A DNA stretch of 59,306 bases. Source: Frankia canadensis. Lineage in GTDB: Bacteria; Actinomycetota; Actinomycetes; Frankiales; Frankiaceae. The DNA is taken from positions 1 to 59,306 of the forward strand of contig NZ_FZMO01000079.1 in the NCBI RefSeq assembly GCF_900197875.1, read 5' to 3'. This document shows, piece by piece, positions 1 to 9,538 of this stretch. The position numbers and the translations under genes were made by a program. Position 1 is the first letter of the stretch. Every line of letters starts with the position of its first letter. The notes beneath the pieces are model-generated. The model made no database searches. It worked only from the letters and a program-made list of their open reading frames with translations, and was not told the origin of the DNA.

Positions 1-60
1 CCCACGCCCACGCCCACGCCCACGCCCACGCCCACGCCCACGCCCACGCCCACGCCCACG
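1..60. repeat. Hexanucleotide tandem repeat (CCCACG)n
   Basis: Ten uninterrupted copies of CCCACG fill the first 60 bases, so the array may extend beyond the window. It lies just downstream of the stop codon of the minus-strand membrane gene at 70-654. A hexamer array could change length by slippage without causing a frameshift. No function can be assigned. Confidence 0.95.
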
Positions 61-69
61 CGGCAGCGA

Positions 70-654
70 TCATGACATGCCGACGACGAACCAGGTCATG
101 TGCGCGTCGAGCCAGTCCACCCCGGCCAGCATCCAGGGGGAGACCGCCCGTGCGGCGCACAGGTAGAGCACGCTGGACAGCACCGAACCCGGGATCAGGA
201 AGCGCAGGAACCGGCGCATCGGCACGCCGCCCGCGCCGAGCGCCGCGTCCACGGCGACGTTGGTGTTCAGCAGGCAGAACCACAGCAGCGGCGTCTGGGT
301 GTTCGTCCGCGCCAGTGACGCGACGAGCCGGTTGCCGCCGACCGAGCGCAGCAGCACCGACCGGACGTTGTTGCGGGCCAGCCCGAAGTAGCCGACGTCG
401 AGCAGGGTCCGCATCGTCGCGGCGAGCAGCAGCGCCGGCAGGAACGGCACCGATCCGCCGACAAGGACCAGCACCCCCCAGGTCGGGCGCAGCGCGATGA
501 GCAGCAGCGGCGCCCGGCGGGACAGCGACGGGACGAGCGCCAGCCCGAGCACGCCGAGGCCGATCAGCGTTCCGGTGAGCACCGCGGGCCACAGCGAGGG
601 GACGAGTCGTGCCACCCGCCCGGCGCGTGTCCGGTCCCCACCCACGACGTCCAC
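70..654 (-). CDS. Multi-pass membrane protein, possibly DedA/VTT-like
   Basis: 194 aa from a GTG start. Hydrophobic segments lie near residues 20-45, 48-80 and 150-175. The stretch around residues 75-100, with small residues and GYFGLARNN, loosely resembles the re-entrant and arginine-containing part of DedA/VTT (SNARE-associated) membrane proteins. The family's fully conserved motifs are not evident, so the assignment is tentative. The stop lies just before the hexamer repeat at the window edge. The gene is divergent from coaE across about 120 bp. Confidence 0.55.
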   Translation of the reverse strand: MDVVGGDRTRAGRVARLVPSLWPAVLTGTLIGLGVLGLALVPSLSRRAPLLLIALRPTWGVLVLVGGSVPFLPALLLAATMRTLLDVGYFGLARNNVRSVLLRSVGGNRLVASLARTNTQTPLLWFCLLNTNVAVDAALGAGGVPMRRFLRFLIPGSVLSSVLYLCAARAVSPWMLAGVDWLDAHMTWFVVGMS

Positions 655-776
655 AGGCCCTAGTCTGACCAGCTCGCGCTGGGTCGGGCCGAGGTGGTCG
701 GCCGAGACGCGCGCCCCGGCTGGACGGGGGAGGGCGGGCGAGGCGCGTCGAGGACGAGGCTGGCAGACTCGGCGTC

Positions 777-1397
777 GTGCTCACAGTGGGGCTGACGGGC
801 GGAATCGGGTCGGGGAAGAGCGCGGTGTCGGCGCGGCTGGCGGCCCGCGGCGCGGTGGTGATCGACGCCGACCGGATCGCCCGGGAGGTGGTCGCGCCGG
901 GAACCCCGGGGCTCGCCGACGTGCTGGCCGCCTTCGGCCCCACGGTCGCCGCGCCCGACGGCAGCCTCGACCGGCCGGCGCTCGGCCGGATCGTGTTCGC
1001 CGACCCGCAGGCCCGCGCCCGGCTGGAGGCGATCGTGCATCCGCTGGTCCGGGCCGAGACCGCCCGGCGGATCGACGCCATCCCCGCCGGCGGCATCGCC
1101 GTGCACGACATCCCACTGCTCGTCGAGGTGGGCGCCGAGGGTGGCTACGACCTGGTGCTTGTCGTCGAGGCGCCGCGTGAGCTGCGGCTGACGCGGCTGG
1201 AAGGGCGCGGCCTGCCCCGCGACGAGGCCCTGGCCCGAATGGCGTCACAGGCCAGCGACGAGCGCCGGCGCGCCGTCGCCGACGTCCTCATCGACAACGG
1301 CGGCAGCCTCGACGACCTCGACGCCCGCGTCGAGAAGGTCTGGCGCGACCTGCTCGCCCGCCGCGACGCCAAGGCCGCCTCCGCCTCGGGCGGCTAG
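777..1397 (+). CDS. coaE: Dephospho-CoA kinase
   Basis: 206 aa from a GTG start. It catalyses the last step of coenzyme A synthesis, ATP-dependent phosphorylation of the 3'-OH of dephospho-CoA, in the cytoplasm. The P-loop GGIGSGKS is at residues 8-15 and the family motif DADRIARE at 30-37. Length is typical of stand-alone bacterial CoaE, without the C-terminal UPF0157 fusion seen in some actinobacteria. It is convergent with uvrB, with only 10 bp between the two stops. Confident. Confidence 0.96.
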   Translation: MLTVGLTGGIGSGKSAVSARLAARGAVVIDADRIAREVVAPGTPGLADVLAAFGPTVAAPDGSLDRPALGRIVFADPQARARLEAIVHPLVRAETARRIDAIPAGGIAVHDIPLLVEVGAEGGYDLVLVVEAPRELRLTRLEGRGLPRDEALARMASQASDERRRAVADVLIDNGGSLDDLDARVEKVWRDLLARRDAKAASASGG

Positions 1398-1407
1398 CTC
1401 GCCGCCA

Positions 1408-3540
1408 CTACTGGACGCCGGCGGCGCCCATGCCGCGCAGTTCCTTCTTCAGCTCGGCGATCTCGTCGCGCAGCCGCGCGGCGAGCTCGAACTGCAGCTC
1501 CCGGGCAGCCTCGTGCATCTGGTCGTCGAGCTGGCGGATGAGCTGGGCCAGCTCGTGCGACGGCATGCCGGCGAGTTCGCTGGCGTAGCGGCCGACGACG
1601 TCGTCGCGCCCGCCGCGGGACTTCATCCCGGGCACGGGAGCCTTGCCGCGCGACTGCGCCCGCCCGCCGCCGCCGATCAGCTCGCCCGCGGCGGACTCGC
1701 GGACCATGTCGTCGAGGATGTCCACGACCTTCTTGCGCAGCGGCTGCGGGTCCAGGCCGCGCTCGGCGTTGTAGGCCATCTGCTTCTCGCGACGGCGGTT
1801 CGTCTCGTCGATGGCGTGGCGCATCGACGGGGTGATCGAGTCCGCGTACATGTGCACCTGGCCGGACACGTTGCGGGCCGCCCGGCCGATCGTCTGGATC
1901 AGCGACTTGTCGGAGCGCAGGAACCCCTCCTTGTCCGCGTCGAGGATGCTGACCAGCGACACCTCGGGCAGGTCGAGGCCCTCGCGCAGCAGGTTGATGC
2001 CGACGAGGACGTCGAACTCGCCGCGGCGCAGCTCGGTGAGCAGCTCCACCCGGCGCAGCGTGTCGACCTCGCTGTGCAGGTAGCGCACCCGGATGCCGAG
2101 TTCGAGCAGGTAGTCGGTGAGATCCTCGGACATCTTCTTGGTCAGCGTGGTGACCAGGACCCGCTCGTCGCGCTCGGCGCGCAGCCGGATCTCGTGGACG
2201 AGGTCGTCGATCTGGCCCTTCGTCGGTTTGAGCACGACCTCCGGGTCGAGCAGGCCGGTCGGGCGGATGATCTGTTCGACGATACCGTCGGCCCGGTCGA
2301 GCTCGTAGGGGCCGGGCGTCGCCGACAGGTAGACGGTCTGCCCGATCCGCTCAAGGAACTCCTCGAAGCGCAGCGGCCGGTTGTCCATCGCGCTCGGCAG
2401 CCGGAAACCGTGCTCGACCAGGTTGCGCTTGCGGGACATGTCGCCCTCGTACATCCCGCCGATCTGCGGGACGGTCACATGCGACTCGTCGATGACCAGC
2501 AGGAAGTCGTCCGGGAAGTAGTCGAGCAGGGTGTGCGGAGCGGTGCCGGCGGCGCGGCCGTCGATGTGCCGGGAGTAGTTCTCGATGCCGGAGCAGAAGC
2601 CGACCTGGCGCATCATCTCGATGTCGTAGGTGGTCCGCATCCGCAGCCGCTGCGCCTCCAGCAGCCTGCCCTGACCCTCCATGGTGGCCAGGCGCTCCTC
2701 GAGCTCCGCCTCGATGCCGGCGATCGCCCGCTCCATCCGCTCCGGGCCGGCGACGTAGTGGGTGGCCGGGAAGACGAAGATCTCGGGGACCTCGCGGACG
2801 ATCTCCCCGGTGAGCGGGTGCAGGTAGGACAGCTTCTCGATCTCGTCGCCGAACATCTCGACCCGCACGGCGAGCTCCTCGTAGACCGGGAACACCTCGA
2901 CCGTGTCGCCGCGGACCCGGAAGGTGCCGCGGGTGAAGGCCAGGTCGTTGCGGGCGTACTGGACGTCGACGAGGCGGCGCAGCAGGGTGTCGCGCTCGAT
3001 CTCGTCGCCGACGCGCAGCCGCACCATCCGGTCGATGTACTCCTGCGGGGTGCCCAGGCCGTAGATGCAGCTCACGCTCGCGACGACGACGACATCACGG
3101 CGGGTGAGCAGGCTCATCGTCGCGGAGTGCCGCAACCGCTCGACCTCCTCGTTGATGGAGGAGTCCTTCTCGATGTAGGTGTCCGTCTGCGCGATGTACG
3201 CCTCGGGCTGGTAGTAGTCGTAGTACGAGACGAAGTACTCGACCGCGTTGTTCGGCAGCAGCTCGCGGAACTCGTTGGCGAGCTGGGCGGCGAGCGTCTT
3301 GTTCGGCGCCATCACCAGGGTGGGGCGCTGTAGCCGCTCGACCAGCCACGCGGTCGTCGCGGACTTGCCGGTGCCGGTGGCGCCGAGCAGGACCACGTTG
3401 GACTCGCCGGCCCCGATCCGCCGGGCCAGCTCGTCGATGGCGGCCGGCTGGTCGCCGGCCGGGGCGTAGTCGGACACGACCTCGAACGGGGTGCGGGTCC
3501 GCTCGATGTCGGTGGTGGGCCGTTCGAACGTTGTGCTCAC
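1408..3540 (-). CDS. uvrB: Excinuclease ABC subunit B
   Basis: 710 aa, ATG start. UvrB is the damage-verifying helicase-like subunit of nucleotide excision repair; it is loaded by UvrA and recruits UvrC. Walker A GATGTGKS is at residues 53-60, followed by the [10 protein letters not shown] beta-hairpin that inserts between DNA strands. Helicase motifs of the second RecA fold include [10 protein letters not shown]-terminal UVR coiled-coil motif that binds UvrC is near residues 660-700. The gene is downstream of and co-directional with the PucR-type regulator. uvrA and uvrC lie 40 kb away in this window only because an element is inserted between them. I see no convincing LexA box upstream. Confidence 0.98.
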   Translation of the reverse strand: MSTTFERPTTDIERTRTPFEVVSDYAPAGDQPAAIDELARRIGAGESNVVLLGATGTGKSATTAWLVERLQRPTLVMAPNKTLAAQLANEFRELLPNNAVEYFVSYYDYYQPEAYIAQTDTYIEKDSSINEEVERLRHSATMSLLTRRDVVVVASVSCIYGLGTPQEYIDRMVRLRVGDEIERDTLLRRLVDVQYARNDLAFTRGTFRVRGDTVEVFPVYEELAVRVEMFGDEIEKLSYLHPLTGEIVREVPEIFVFPATHYVAGPERMERAIAGIEAELEERLATMEGQGRLLEAQRLRMRTTYDIEMMRQVGFCSGIENYSRHIDGRAAGTAPHTLLDYFPDDFLLVIDESHVTVPQIGGMYEGDMSRKRNLVEHGFRLPSAMDNRPLRFEEFLERIGQTVYLSATPGPYELDRADGIVEQIIRPTGLLDPEVVLKPTKGQIDDLVHEIRLRAERDERVLVTTLTKKMSEDLTDYLLELGIRVRYLHSEVDTLRRVELLTELRRGEFDVLVGINLLREGLDLPEVSLVSILDADKEGFLRSDKSLIQTIGRAARNVSGQVHMYADSITPSMRHAIDETNRRREKQMAYNAERGLDPQPLRKKVVDILDDMVRESAAGELIGGGGRAQSRGKAPVPGMKSRGGRDDVVGRYASELAGMPSHELAQLIRQLDDQMHEAARELQFELAARLRDEIAELKKELRGMGAAGVQ

Positions 3541-3607
3541 GTCTTCCAGAACACCACAGCCCTCCGACAGTTTCCGTCCGGCCCGGCGGCGCCGCCCGGC
3601 GGCACGG

Positions 3608-5275
3608 TCAGTCCACGGCCGGGTCCCAGCCGATCAGGCGGGCGCCGAGCACCGCCGTCTGCAGGACGTACCGGTCGGTGGGCAGGGTCGGGTCGTGCCG
3701 GGTCAGCGCGTGGATGCGGTCGAGACGGTAGGTCAGCGCGCGCACGGACAGGTGCAGCCGGCGGGCCGCGGCCAACGCGACCCCGCCGGTGGTGAAGTAG
3801 GCGTCGAGGGTGTCCAGCAGCGGCCCGGCTCCGCCGCGCGCCGTGCGCAGCGGGGCGAGCACCGCCTCCACCAGCTCCGCGAGCGCCTCCCGGTCGCGCA
3901 GCAGCACCTTGTAGATGAGCAGGTCGTCGGTGTGCACGACGCTGCCCGCCAGGCCCAGGCGGCCGGCGAGCTCGGTGGCGGACCGGGCCTCCTCGAAGCC
4001 GATCCGCACCCCGGCGACGCCGCTGCGGGGCCGGCTCACCCCCATCCGCCAGACCAGGCCGGGTTCGGCGCGCAGCCGGCGGGCCAGCGCGGCGACGCCG
4101 GGTGTGGACTCCGGTGTCGGCGCGAAGGCGGGCAGCGGCGAGAAGCCCAGCCCGGAGGCGGCCGCGGCGTCGGCCCGCCGCCGCCCCGGCGGCCGACCGC
4201 CCCGCCGGACGTTGCCCGCGACGGCCCCCGGGCCGGCCGGCCCGGACGTGCCCACCAGCCCTGGCGGGCCCGCCGCGGCCGGCGAGGCCGCCGGTTGCGG
4301 CGGGGGCGGCGCCGCGGCGCCGGGGACGGTCCCGGCCGACGGCCCGGCCCCGTCGGGAGCGTCGGCGGTGCCGGTGAGCGGCCGCGCCGCGGCGATCACC
4401 GCGACGAGCAGGCCGTCCCGGGTCGCCACGAGCGGCTCGCCGCCGCCGCCCTCGCCACGCAGGATGGTCTCGGCCGCGCGGGTCAGCGCCCGGCCGTCGA
4501 GGAAACGCCGGTTGCCGCCGACGACGAGGACCGTGTGCGGCGCCTCCAGCCGCAGGCCGAACGCCCCGGCCCGCTCCAGCAGCTGACCGACCGCGGACGT
4601 GCCGGTGAGCAGGTCGTCGATGAGCTCGCGGCGCAGGGCCTCCTCGGAACGGGCCCGCGCGGTGCGGGCCGCCTCGTAGCCCTCGCAGACGGCGGCGACC
4701 GCGTCGTCGCTGGCCCGCAGCACGGCGGAGGCGGCCGCCCGGGTCCGGGACACCGCGTCGACGGTCTCGCCGGCCGACCGCATCACGTCCGCGAGCCGCG
4801 ACGCCGGGTCGGCGAGCAGCTCCTCGTCGGCCAGGCCGTCGGTGGCGTGGCTCGCCTCCCGCGCGGTGCGGGCCGCCCGGTCGGCCGCCCGCACTGCGGG
4901 CAGCGACGGCCAGATCCGCCAGGTCGCCGACAGGTAGAGGTCGACCAGCGCCCGCAGGGACGCCCCGGACTCCGCCGCCGCCTGGCCGAGGCCGCGGAAC
5001 GCCTCGAGCTCGGTCCGGGTCAGGCGCCTGCCGGTGTCCGCCGCGACGGCCAGCAGGTCGAGGTAGTCGCCGAGCAGGCCGGCGTGCAGCCGGGAGTCGG
5101 CCGCGGCGAGCACGGCCGCGCGCGGCAGCCGGGTGAGGCTCGTCCCGGGCAGGCCGGCCGGGATGTCGTCGTCGACCAGGAGAAGTTCAGCCGCTTTGTC
5201 CGCTTCGTCCACCTCTACGCCTCCCGCCCGTCCTTGCCGAGGTTCGGCAACGGGATCATAGAGGAACTCGCGCAC
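3608..5275 (-). CDS. PucR/CdaR-type transcriptional regulator
   Basis: 555 aa from a GTG start. The C-terminal ~60 residues carry the PucR-type helix-turn-helix ([20 protein letters not shown]), the DNA-binding domain of PucR/CdaR activators. The central part around VLVVGG fits the degenerate GGDEF-like region common in this family. A long Pro/Ala/Gly-rich linker occupies about residues 295-385, which is unusually long. The regulated pathway cannot be told. The divergent neighbour at 5384 (108 bp away) or uvrB downstream are candidate targets by position only. Confidence 0.85.
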   Translation of the reverse strand: MREFLYDPVAEPRQGRAGGVEVDEADKAAELLLVDDDIPAGLPGTSLTRLPRAAVLAAADSRLHAGLLGDYLDLLAVAADTGRRLTRTELEAFRGLGQAAAESGASLRALVDLYLSATWRIWPSLPAVRAADRAARTAREASHATDGLADEELLADPASRLADVMRSAGETVDAVSRTRAAASAVLRASDDAVAAVCEGYEAARTARARSEEALRRELIDDLLTGTSAVGQLLERAGAFGLRLEAPHTVLVVGGNRRFLDGRALTRAAETILRGEGGGGEPLVATRDGLLVAVIAAARPLTGTADAPDGAGPSAGTVPGAAAPPPPQPAASPAAAGPPGLVGTSGPAGPGAVAGNVRRGGRPPGRRRADAAAASGLGFSPLPAFAPTPESTPGVAALARRLRAEPGLVWRMGVSRPRSGVAGVRIGFEEARSATELAGRLGLAGSVVHTDDLLIYKVLLRDREALAELVEAVLAPLRTARGGAGPLLDTLDAYFTTGGVALAAARRLHLSVRALTYRLDRIHALTRHDPTLPTDRYVLQTAVLGARLIGWDPAVD

Positions 5276-5383
5276 TCCATGCGGTGTCTGCCGGGACTTC
5301 GACGGGCAGGCTAGTCGTTGAGATGTTCAGGAGCCCGGACGCGAACGCCGCCCGGGTCCATCCGGAAAGGAGTCTGAGCGGAC

Positions 5384-6757
5384 ATGACCACCGATGACGC
5401 CACCAGACGGGGAGGGATCCCGCCAATCGCGGTGCGTCCGGGATTCGCCGTCTCGGTAGCGGTCGTCACCGTCCTGCTCGGCGCGCTCACGCTGCCGGCC
5501 ACCGTCCCGGACCGTCCCGGCTTCGCCTACCTCAGCGGCGGGCTGATCGGGGCCGGGCTGCTCGCCCTCATCCTGGTCGGTGCCGATCTGATGCGGGCCC
5601 GGGCGGCGCGCCGCGCCGGGCTGACGGTCGTCGGCATCACCCTCGGCGCCTTCGGCAGCCGGCTGTCCGTCGCCGCGGGTGAGCGGATGGCGGGCTGGTC
5701 GCGGGCGGGCGGTGCCGGCTCGGCGACCCTCGACCGCCGCGCCGGCGGCTCGTCGGCGCCGTCCCGCGACCAGGAGATCCGCGGTCTCGCCGCCGGCGTC
5801 GACCTGGTCCCACCCCCGCCAGCGGGCCGATCCACGGGTTTCGGCGCCGGCACCACCGCCGACGGCGACGTGGCCGGGGCCGAGGCGGTGCGGGCCGAGG
5901 CGGGGATGGCCCGCGCGGGCCTCGCCGTCACTGCCCTCGCCGGTGCCGTGCTGGTCACGCTCGGAGCGCTCAGCCCCGGCGGAACCCTGGCCCTCGCCGG
6001 CCAGGTGGCGCTCTGGGTCGGCACGTTCGCCCTGCTCGTCACGGCCGTCGACGCGCTGCCGAGCCCGCGCAGCGCCGGTGGCCGGCTGATCGCCGACCGG
6101 GTGCTGCGCCGCACCGGCAGCCGGGAGCGCGCCGAACGGGCGGTGGCCCGGGCGGGCGTCGCCAGTGGTTGGGCGCTGATCCTCATCGGTGCCGCCGGGG
6201 TGTTCGTCGTCGGGTTCGTCGCCCTGTGGGCGGCCCTGCTCGGCTGGCTGGCCCTCGGCGCCTCCCGGCTCGCCCAGTCCCAGCAGCGCACGCAGGCCGC
6301 GCTCGCCGGTCTCGCCGCCCGCGACGTGATGGCGCCCGCGCCGCCCGCGTTGTCCTCCTGGTCGACGGTGGACGACGCGCTGCGGGACGTGGTGCTGCCG
6401 TCCCGCCAGGCCGTCTTCGGTGTTGCCGACTTCGACGGTTCCCTCGCGGGCGTGGCGCTGCTGCGTGATCTCGCGGCCGTGCCGATGGACGACCGCGGCC
6501 TGGCCCGGGTGAACCGGGTGCTCGTCCCGCTGTCCATGGTCGCCACGGCCGCGCCGCAGGACCCGCTGGCGGAGTTGCCCGGGCGGCTCGTCGAGCGGCC
6601 GGCCGCCGGCTGCGTCGTCGTGGTCGAACCCACCGGTGACGGCGGGGTGCGGATGGTCGGCACCGTCGGCCCGGTCGAACTGAGCCAGGCGATCGAGACG
6701 GCGCCCCTGCGCGGCGGCGGAGCAGGCCCGATGCGCCCCGGCAGCTTCTGGCGCTGA
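5384..6757 (+). CDS. M50/site-2-protease-like membrane protein lacking zinc motifs, with CBS-like C-terminus
   Basis: 457 aa, ATG start. The architecture matches actinobacterial intramembrane zinc proteases with a CBS module: membrane helices at about 20-40, 48-68, 180-225 and 262-295, then a cytosolic part with ARDVMAP at 311-317 and a CBS-like tract to about 370. At the expected HELGHALVARRAG position the protein reads ADLMRARAARRAG (67-79), so the two His and the Glu are Ala67, Arg71 and Asp68. The expected NLLPxxPLDGGR motif reads DALPSPRSAGGR (223-234) and lacks the zinc-binding Asp. It is probably a non-catalytic paralogue. The alternative is simply a membrane CBS protein of unknown role. 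Confidence 0.7.
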   Translation: MTTDDATRRGGIPPIAVRPGFAVSVAVVTVLLGALTLPATVPDRPGFAYLSGGLIGAGLLALILVGADLMRARAARRAGLTVVGITLGAFGSRLSVAAGERMAGWSRAGGAGSATLDRRAGGSSAPSRDQEIRGLAAGVDLVPPPPAGRSTGFGAGTTADGDVAGAEAVRAEAGMARAGLAVTALAGAVLVTLGALSPGGTLALAGQVALWVGTFALLVTAVDALPSPRSAGGRLIADRVLRRTGSRERAERAVARAGVASGWALILIGAAGVFVVGFVALWAALLGWLALGASRLAQSQQRTQAALAGLAARDVMAPAPPALSSWSTVDDALRDVVLPSRQAVFGVADFDGSLAGVALLRDLAAVPMDDRGLARVNRVLVPLSMVATAAPQDPLAELPGRLVERPAAGCVVVVEPTGDGGVRMVGTVGPVELSQAIETAPLRGGGAGPMRPGSFWR

Positions 6758-7044
6758 TCCACGGGTTGGCGCGGACCGGCCGTCACGCGGCCCGCGCCAA
6801 CCCCTCATCCCTCTGCCCCTCATGCCCCTGCCCCTCAGGCCAGTGACATCCGAAAAACCCAGTTACCCGATCGACAACTGAGACTTGTGCGCCGCCGCCG
6901 TCCGGACCCACGGCTCCCGGCGACGCGACGACCCCCCGTGCCCCGACCGGCCGCAGGCAACGGAGCCCGGCCGCTCGGGGCGACATCCGCCGCCCCGACC
7001 GCTCGTCCGCACCGCCAGACGACCCGAAGTTACTGGAGACATCC

Positions 7045-8115
7045 GTGCATGTGCCCTTCTGGGCCTGGGCCGCCTTCGTCGGCGTTCTGCTCGCCCTGTT
7101 GACCGTCGACCTGCTCGCCCACCGGCGTGCCCACGTGATCGGCTTCCGTGAGGCCGCCGCGTGGAGCGTGCTGTGGGTCACCCTCGGCCTCGGCTTCGCC
7201 GGCGTGATCTGGGCCTGGCAGGGGCCGGGCGCCGCCGGTGAGTACACCGCGGCGTACCTGCTCGAAAAGAGCCTGTCCGTCGACAACCTGTTCGTCTTCG
7301 CGCTGATCTTCTCGTACTTCCGGGTGCCCCGGGCCTACCAGCACCGGGTGTTGTTCTACGGCGTGCTCGGCGCCCTGGTGCTGCGATTTCTGTTCATCGC
7401 CGCCGGCATCGCGCTACTCGACCGGTTCAGCTTTGTCATCTACCTGTTCGGTGCCTTCCTGATCTACACCGCCGTGAAGATGGTGCGGGACGACGGCGTC
7501 GAGATGGACCCCGGCAAGAACCGCGCGGTGAGCCTGCTGCGCCGGTTCGTTCCGGTCACGGACGAATATCACGGCCAGCGATTCTGGCTGCGGCGTGCCG
7601 GCGTGCTCACCGCGACGCCACTGCTCGCCGTCCTCGTCGCGATCGAGACCGCCGACGTGCTGTTCGCCTTCGACTCGGTGCCCGCCGCGCTCGGTGTGAC
7701 CGACGAGACCTTCCTCGTCTACACCAGCAACGCGCTGGCCATCCTGGGCCTGCGGTCGTTGTTCTTCCTGCTGTCCGGGCTGATGGAACGCTTCCACCAC
7801 CTCGCCACCGGCCTCGCGTTCATCCTGGCCTTCATCGGGGTCAAGATGCTGCTCACGGACGTGTGGCACATGCCGATCGGGCTGTCCCTCGGCGTGATCG
7901 CCGTGGCGCTGGCCGCCTCGATCATCTGGTCGCTGCGCACCGAGCCTCCGCACAAGGAGGCACCGGACGAGCCCGCGCCAGCCAGCCCGGCGGTCTCCGG
8001 TGGTGAGCACACGGCTGGTGGTCAGCACACGGCTGGTGGTCAGCACGTCGCCGACGACGACCGGACGGCCGTCCCGGCCCGTGGCGCCGGGTCGGACTCC
8101 GGGCCTCGCGGCTAG
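7045..8115 (+). CDS. TerC/Alx-family integral membrane protein
   Basis: 356 aa from a GTG start. This family is linked to tellurium resistance, manganese homeostasis and pH-responsive metal export. Many membrane spans cover residues 1-300. The family signatures are present: EKSLSVDNLFVF (74-85, with the conserved Asp80-Asn81) and ETADVLFAFDSVPA (201-214). The last 55 residues form a hydrophilic tail with a His-containing hexapeptide repeat. The 287 bp upstream showed no yybP-ykoY riboswitch signature that I could recognise, although that element often precedes homologues in other bacteria. Confidence 0.93.
   Translation: MHVPFWAWAAFVGVLLALLTVDLLAHRRAHVIGFREAAAWSVLWVTLGLGFAGVIWAWQGPGAAGEYTAAYLLEKSLSVDNLFVFALIFSYFRVPRAYQHRVLFYGVLGALVLRFLFIAAGIALLDRFSFVIYLFGAFLIYTAVKMVRDDGVEMDPGKNRAVSLLRRFVPVTDEYHGQRFWLRRAGVLTATPLLAVLVAIETADVLFAFDSVPAALGVTDETFLVYTSNALAILGLRSLFFLLSGLMERFHHLATGLAFILAFIGVKMLLTDVWHMPIGLSLGVIAVALAASIIWSLRTEPPHKEAPDEPAPASPAVSGGEHTAGGQHTAGGQHVADDDRTAVPARGAGSDSGPRG
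7997..8048 (+). repeat. 18-bp tandem repeat inside the TerC gene
   Basis: An 18-bp unit containing CACACGGCTGGTGGTCAG occurs in tandem with a partial third copy. It encodes the repeats EHTAGG, QHTAGG and QHVADD in the cytoplasmic C-terminal tail. The period is a multiple of three, so copy-number change keeps the reading frame. The repeated histidines could bind metal. Confidence 0.8.
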
Positions 8116-8153
8116 GCCGCCTGGTGGCCGGTGCCACCGGGCCCGGGCGCCCG

Positions 8154-8891
8154 TCAGGTGGGGCGAGCCGGCTCGCCCTGGGCGGGCGCCCGGCGGATCC
8201 GCCGCGGACCGGGCGGCGGCGCCGTGAACAGGGCGAACGGGTCCCTGTCGGCCATCTGCTGGCCGGTGTTCACCGCGCGGGAGATGCGGTCCCAGCGGAA
8301 CCACCGCGGCCCCCGCCGCTCCAGGCACCAGGCCAGCAGGTACCACTGGCCGCCGGTGAAGGCGAGCAGATGGGGCTCGACCCGGCGGCCGACCGTGCGG
8401 CTGCCGGCCGCGTCCTGGTAGTCGATGACCAGGATCTGGCCACCGCGCAGCGCCTCCTCGACGGTGGCGGCCAGCGCCGAGCGGATGACCGCCGGGGGAG
8501 CCGCCCAGCCCCGCGACGCCACCTCGGCGACCTGCTTCTGCTCCGCCGGGGGCATGGTGTCGAGCAGCTTCTCCAGGGCCGCCGCGCCGTCCCGGGTCAG
8601 CGGGCCGGTGGAGGCGGCGGCCAAGGCCACGGCCGCCGCGGTGGCCTGGCCCTGGGTGAGGGCGACCGGCGGCAGCATCGCGTGCTGGGCGAGCACGTAG
8701 CCGCCGCCCGGCCCCGAGATCCCCCCCACCGGCACCCCGGCGCCCTGGAGGACAAGGAGATCCCGGCGAATCGTCCGTACACTGACGTCCAGTCGGGCCG
8801 CCAGGCTCGCGGCTGTGCGCCCGGCGGGTCCGGCCCGGCGCAGCTCCTCGACGATCGCGGTCAGTCGATCTGGGTGCGGCATGCGTTCCAC
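8154..8891 (-). CDS. WYL-domain helix-turn-helix transcriptional regulator
   Basis: 245 aa. An N-terminal DeoR-like winged HTH (SLAARLDVSVRTIRRDL, about residues 29-45) is followed by a WYL domain (about 150-215) with the hallmark GGQWYLLAWC and a downstream FRWDRI. WYL domains sense nucleic-acid or nucleotide ligands, and these proteins act as repressors or activators. The C-terminal 30 residues are Pro/Arg-rich. It is convergent with the TerC gene, with 38 bp between stops. The target is unknown. Confidence 0.9.
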   Translation of the reverse strand: MERMPHPDRLTAIVEELRRAGPAGRTAASLAARLDVSVRTIRRDLLVLQGAGVPVGGISGPGGGYVLAQHAMLPPVALTQGQATAAAVALAAASTGPLTRDGAAALEKLLDTMPPAEQKQVAEVASRGWAAPPAVIRSALAATVEEALRGGQILVIDYQDAAGSRTVGRRVEPHLLAFTGGQWYLLAWCLERRGPRWFRWDRISRAVNTGQQMADRDPFALFTAPPPGPRRIRRAPAQGEPARPT

Positions 8892-9538
8892 GTTGACAGG
8901 GCGCTGTCATGACTGATGGCGAAACGGCGGACTTCCATCAACTCACGGCCATCCGACCCGGGCCTGCGCCGCCAGGCCGACGCCGCCGGCGGGTAGCGCG
9001 GCGCCGCCGGCCTTCCGCGGGCGTTGGGGGCGCCCTTCCCGGGACGCGGCGCGCCGGTGCGTCGTCGCCGAGGTGTCCGTCGGCCCGGGGGAGCCCGCGG
9101 CCCGCGGCGACAGTCGCGCACGGCGGCCCCGGGGTGTGCGCCACCCGAGAGATCCATTATTTGTGTTCTCGTTGTCGTCGCGGCGGGGTCACGGTGTGCG
9201 TTTTCGGTTCGCATTTCACGTGGATCGGCGGTGATACTCGTGCGACGTGGTGCCTATGGCGCGGGAAGAGCGGGTGCGACTCGCCGGAAGGAAGAACCTG
9301 GACCGCCACAGCCAGGTCGTTACCCTGGTGGCGGTCGGTGTCCGGGTCGATGGACCGGGGTGGGTCCGTTCCGGCCGGTTAGCGGCGCACCGCAGGCCCG
9401 GCCGCCTTCGCGGCGGCCACTGCCGAATTCCGACTGATCGCCCTTGTCCGGTGTGATCCCATCGCGCCGAACGTGCGTCGCTGCCGGCCTTAACCGATTG
9501 AAGAAGTTTCCGGATTTCTCTTCTACTGAAGGCGGATA
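8892..9538. other. Gene-free region upstream of the glycosyltransferase
   Basis: I find no convincing gene here. The overlapping ORFs are Arg/Pro/Gly-rich shadows. A relatively AT-rich patch (TCCATTATTTGTGTTC near 9152-9167) and another close to 9500-9530 stand out and may be promoter sequence for the divergent WYL gene and for the glycosyltransferase. No hairpin or repeat was found. Confidence 0.5.

Noticed and set aside
1513-3333. Plus-strand ORF of 606 codons opposite uvrB
   Set aside because: High-GC antisense frame of a confident uvrB gene.
3515-3545. LexA box at the uvrB start (TTCGAACGTTGTG)
   Set aside because: Only a half-site resembles the actinobacterial SOS consensus, and it lies inside the coding sequence; no such box before uvrA either.
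3491-5314. Plus-strand ORF of 607 codons opposite the PucR regulator
   Set aside because: Arg/Gly-rich antisense frame; the minus-strand PucR HTH is convincing.
6758-7044. yybP-ykoY-type riboswitch before the TerC gene
   Set aside because: Expected from family knowledge, but I could not find the conserved internal-loop sequences.
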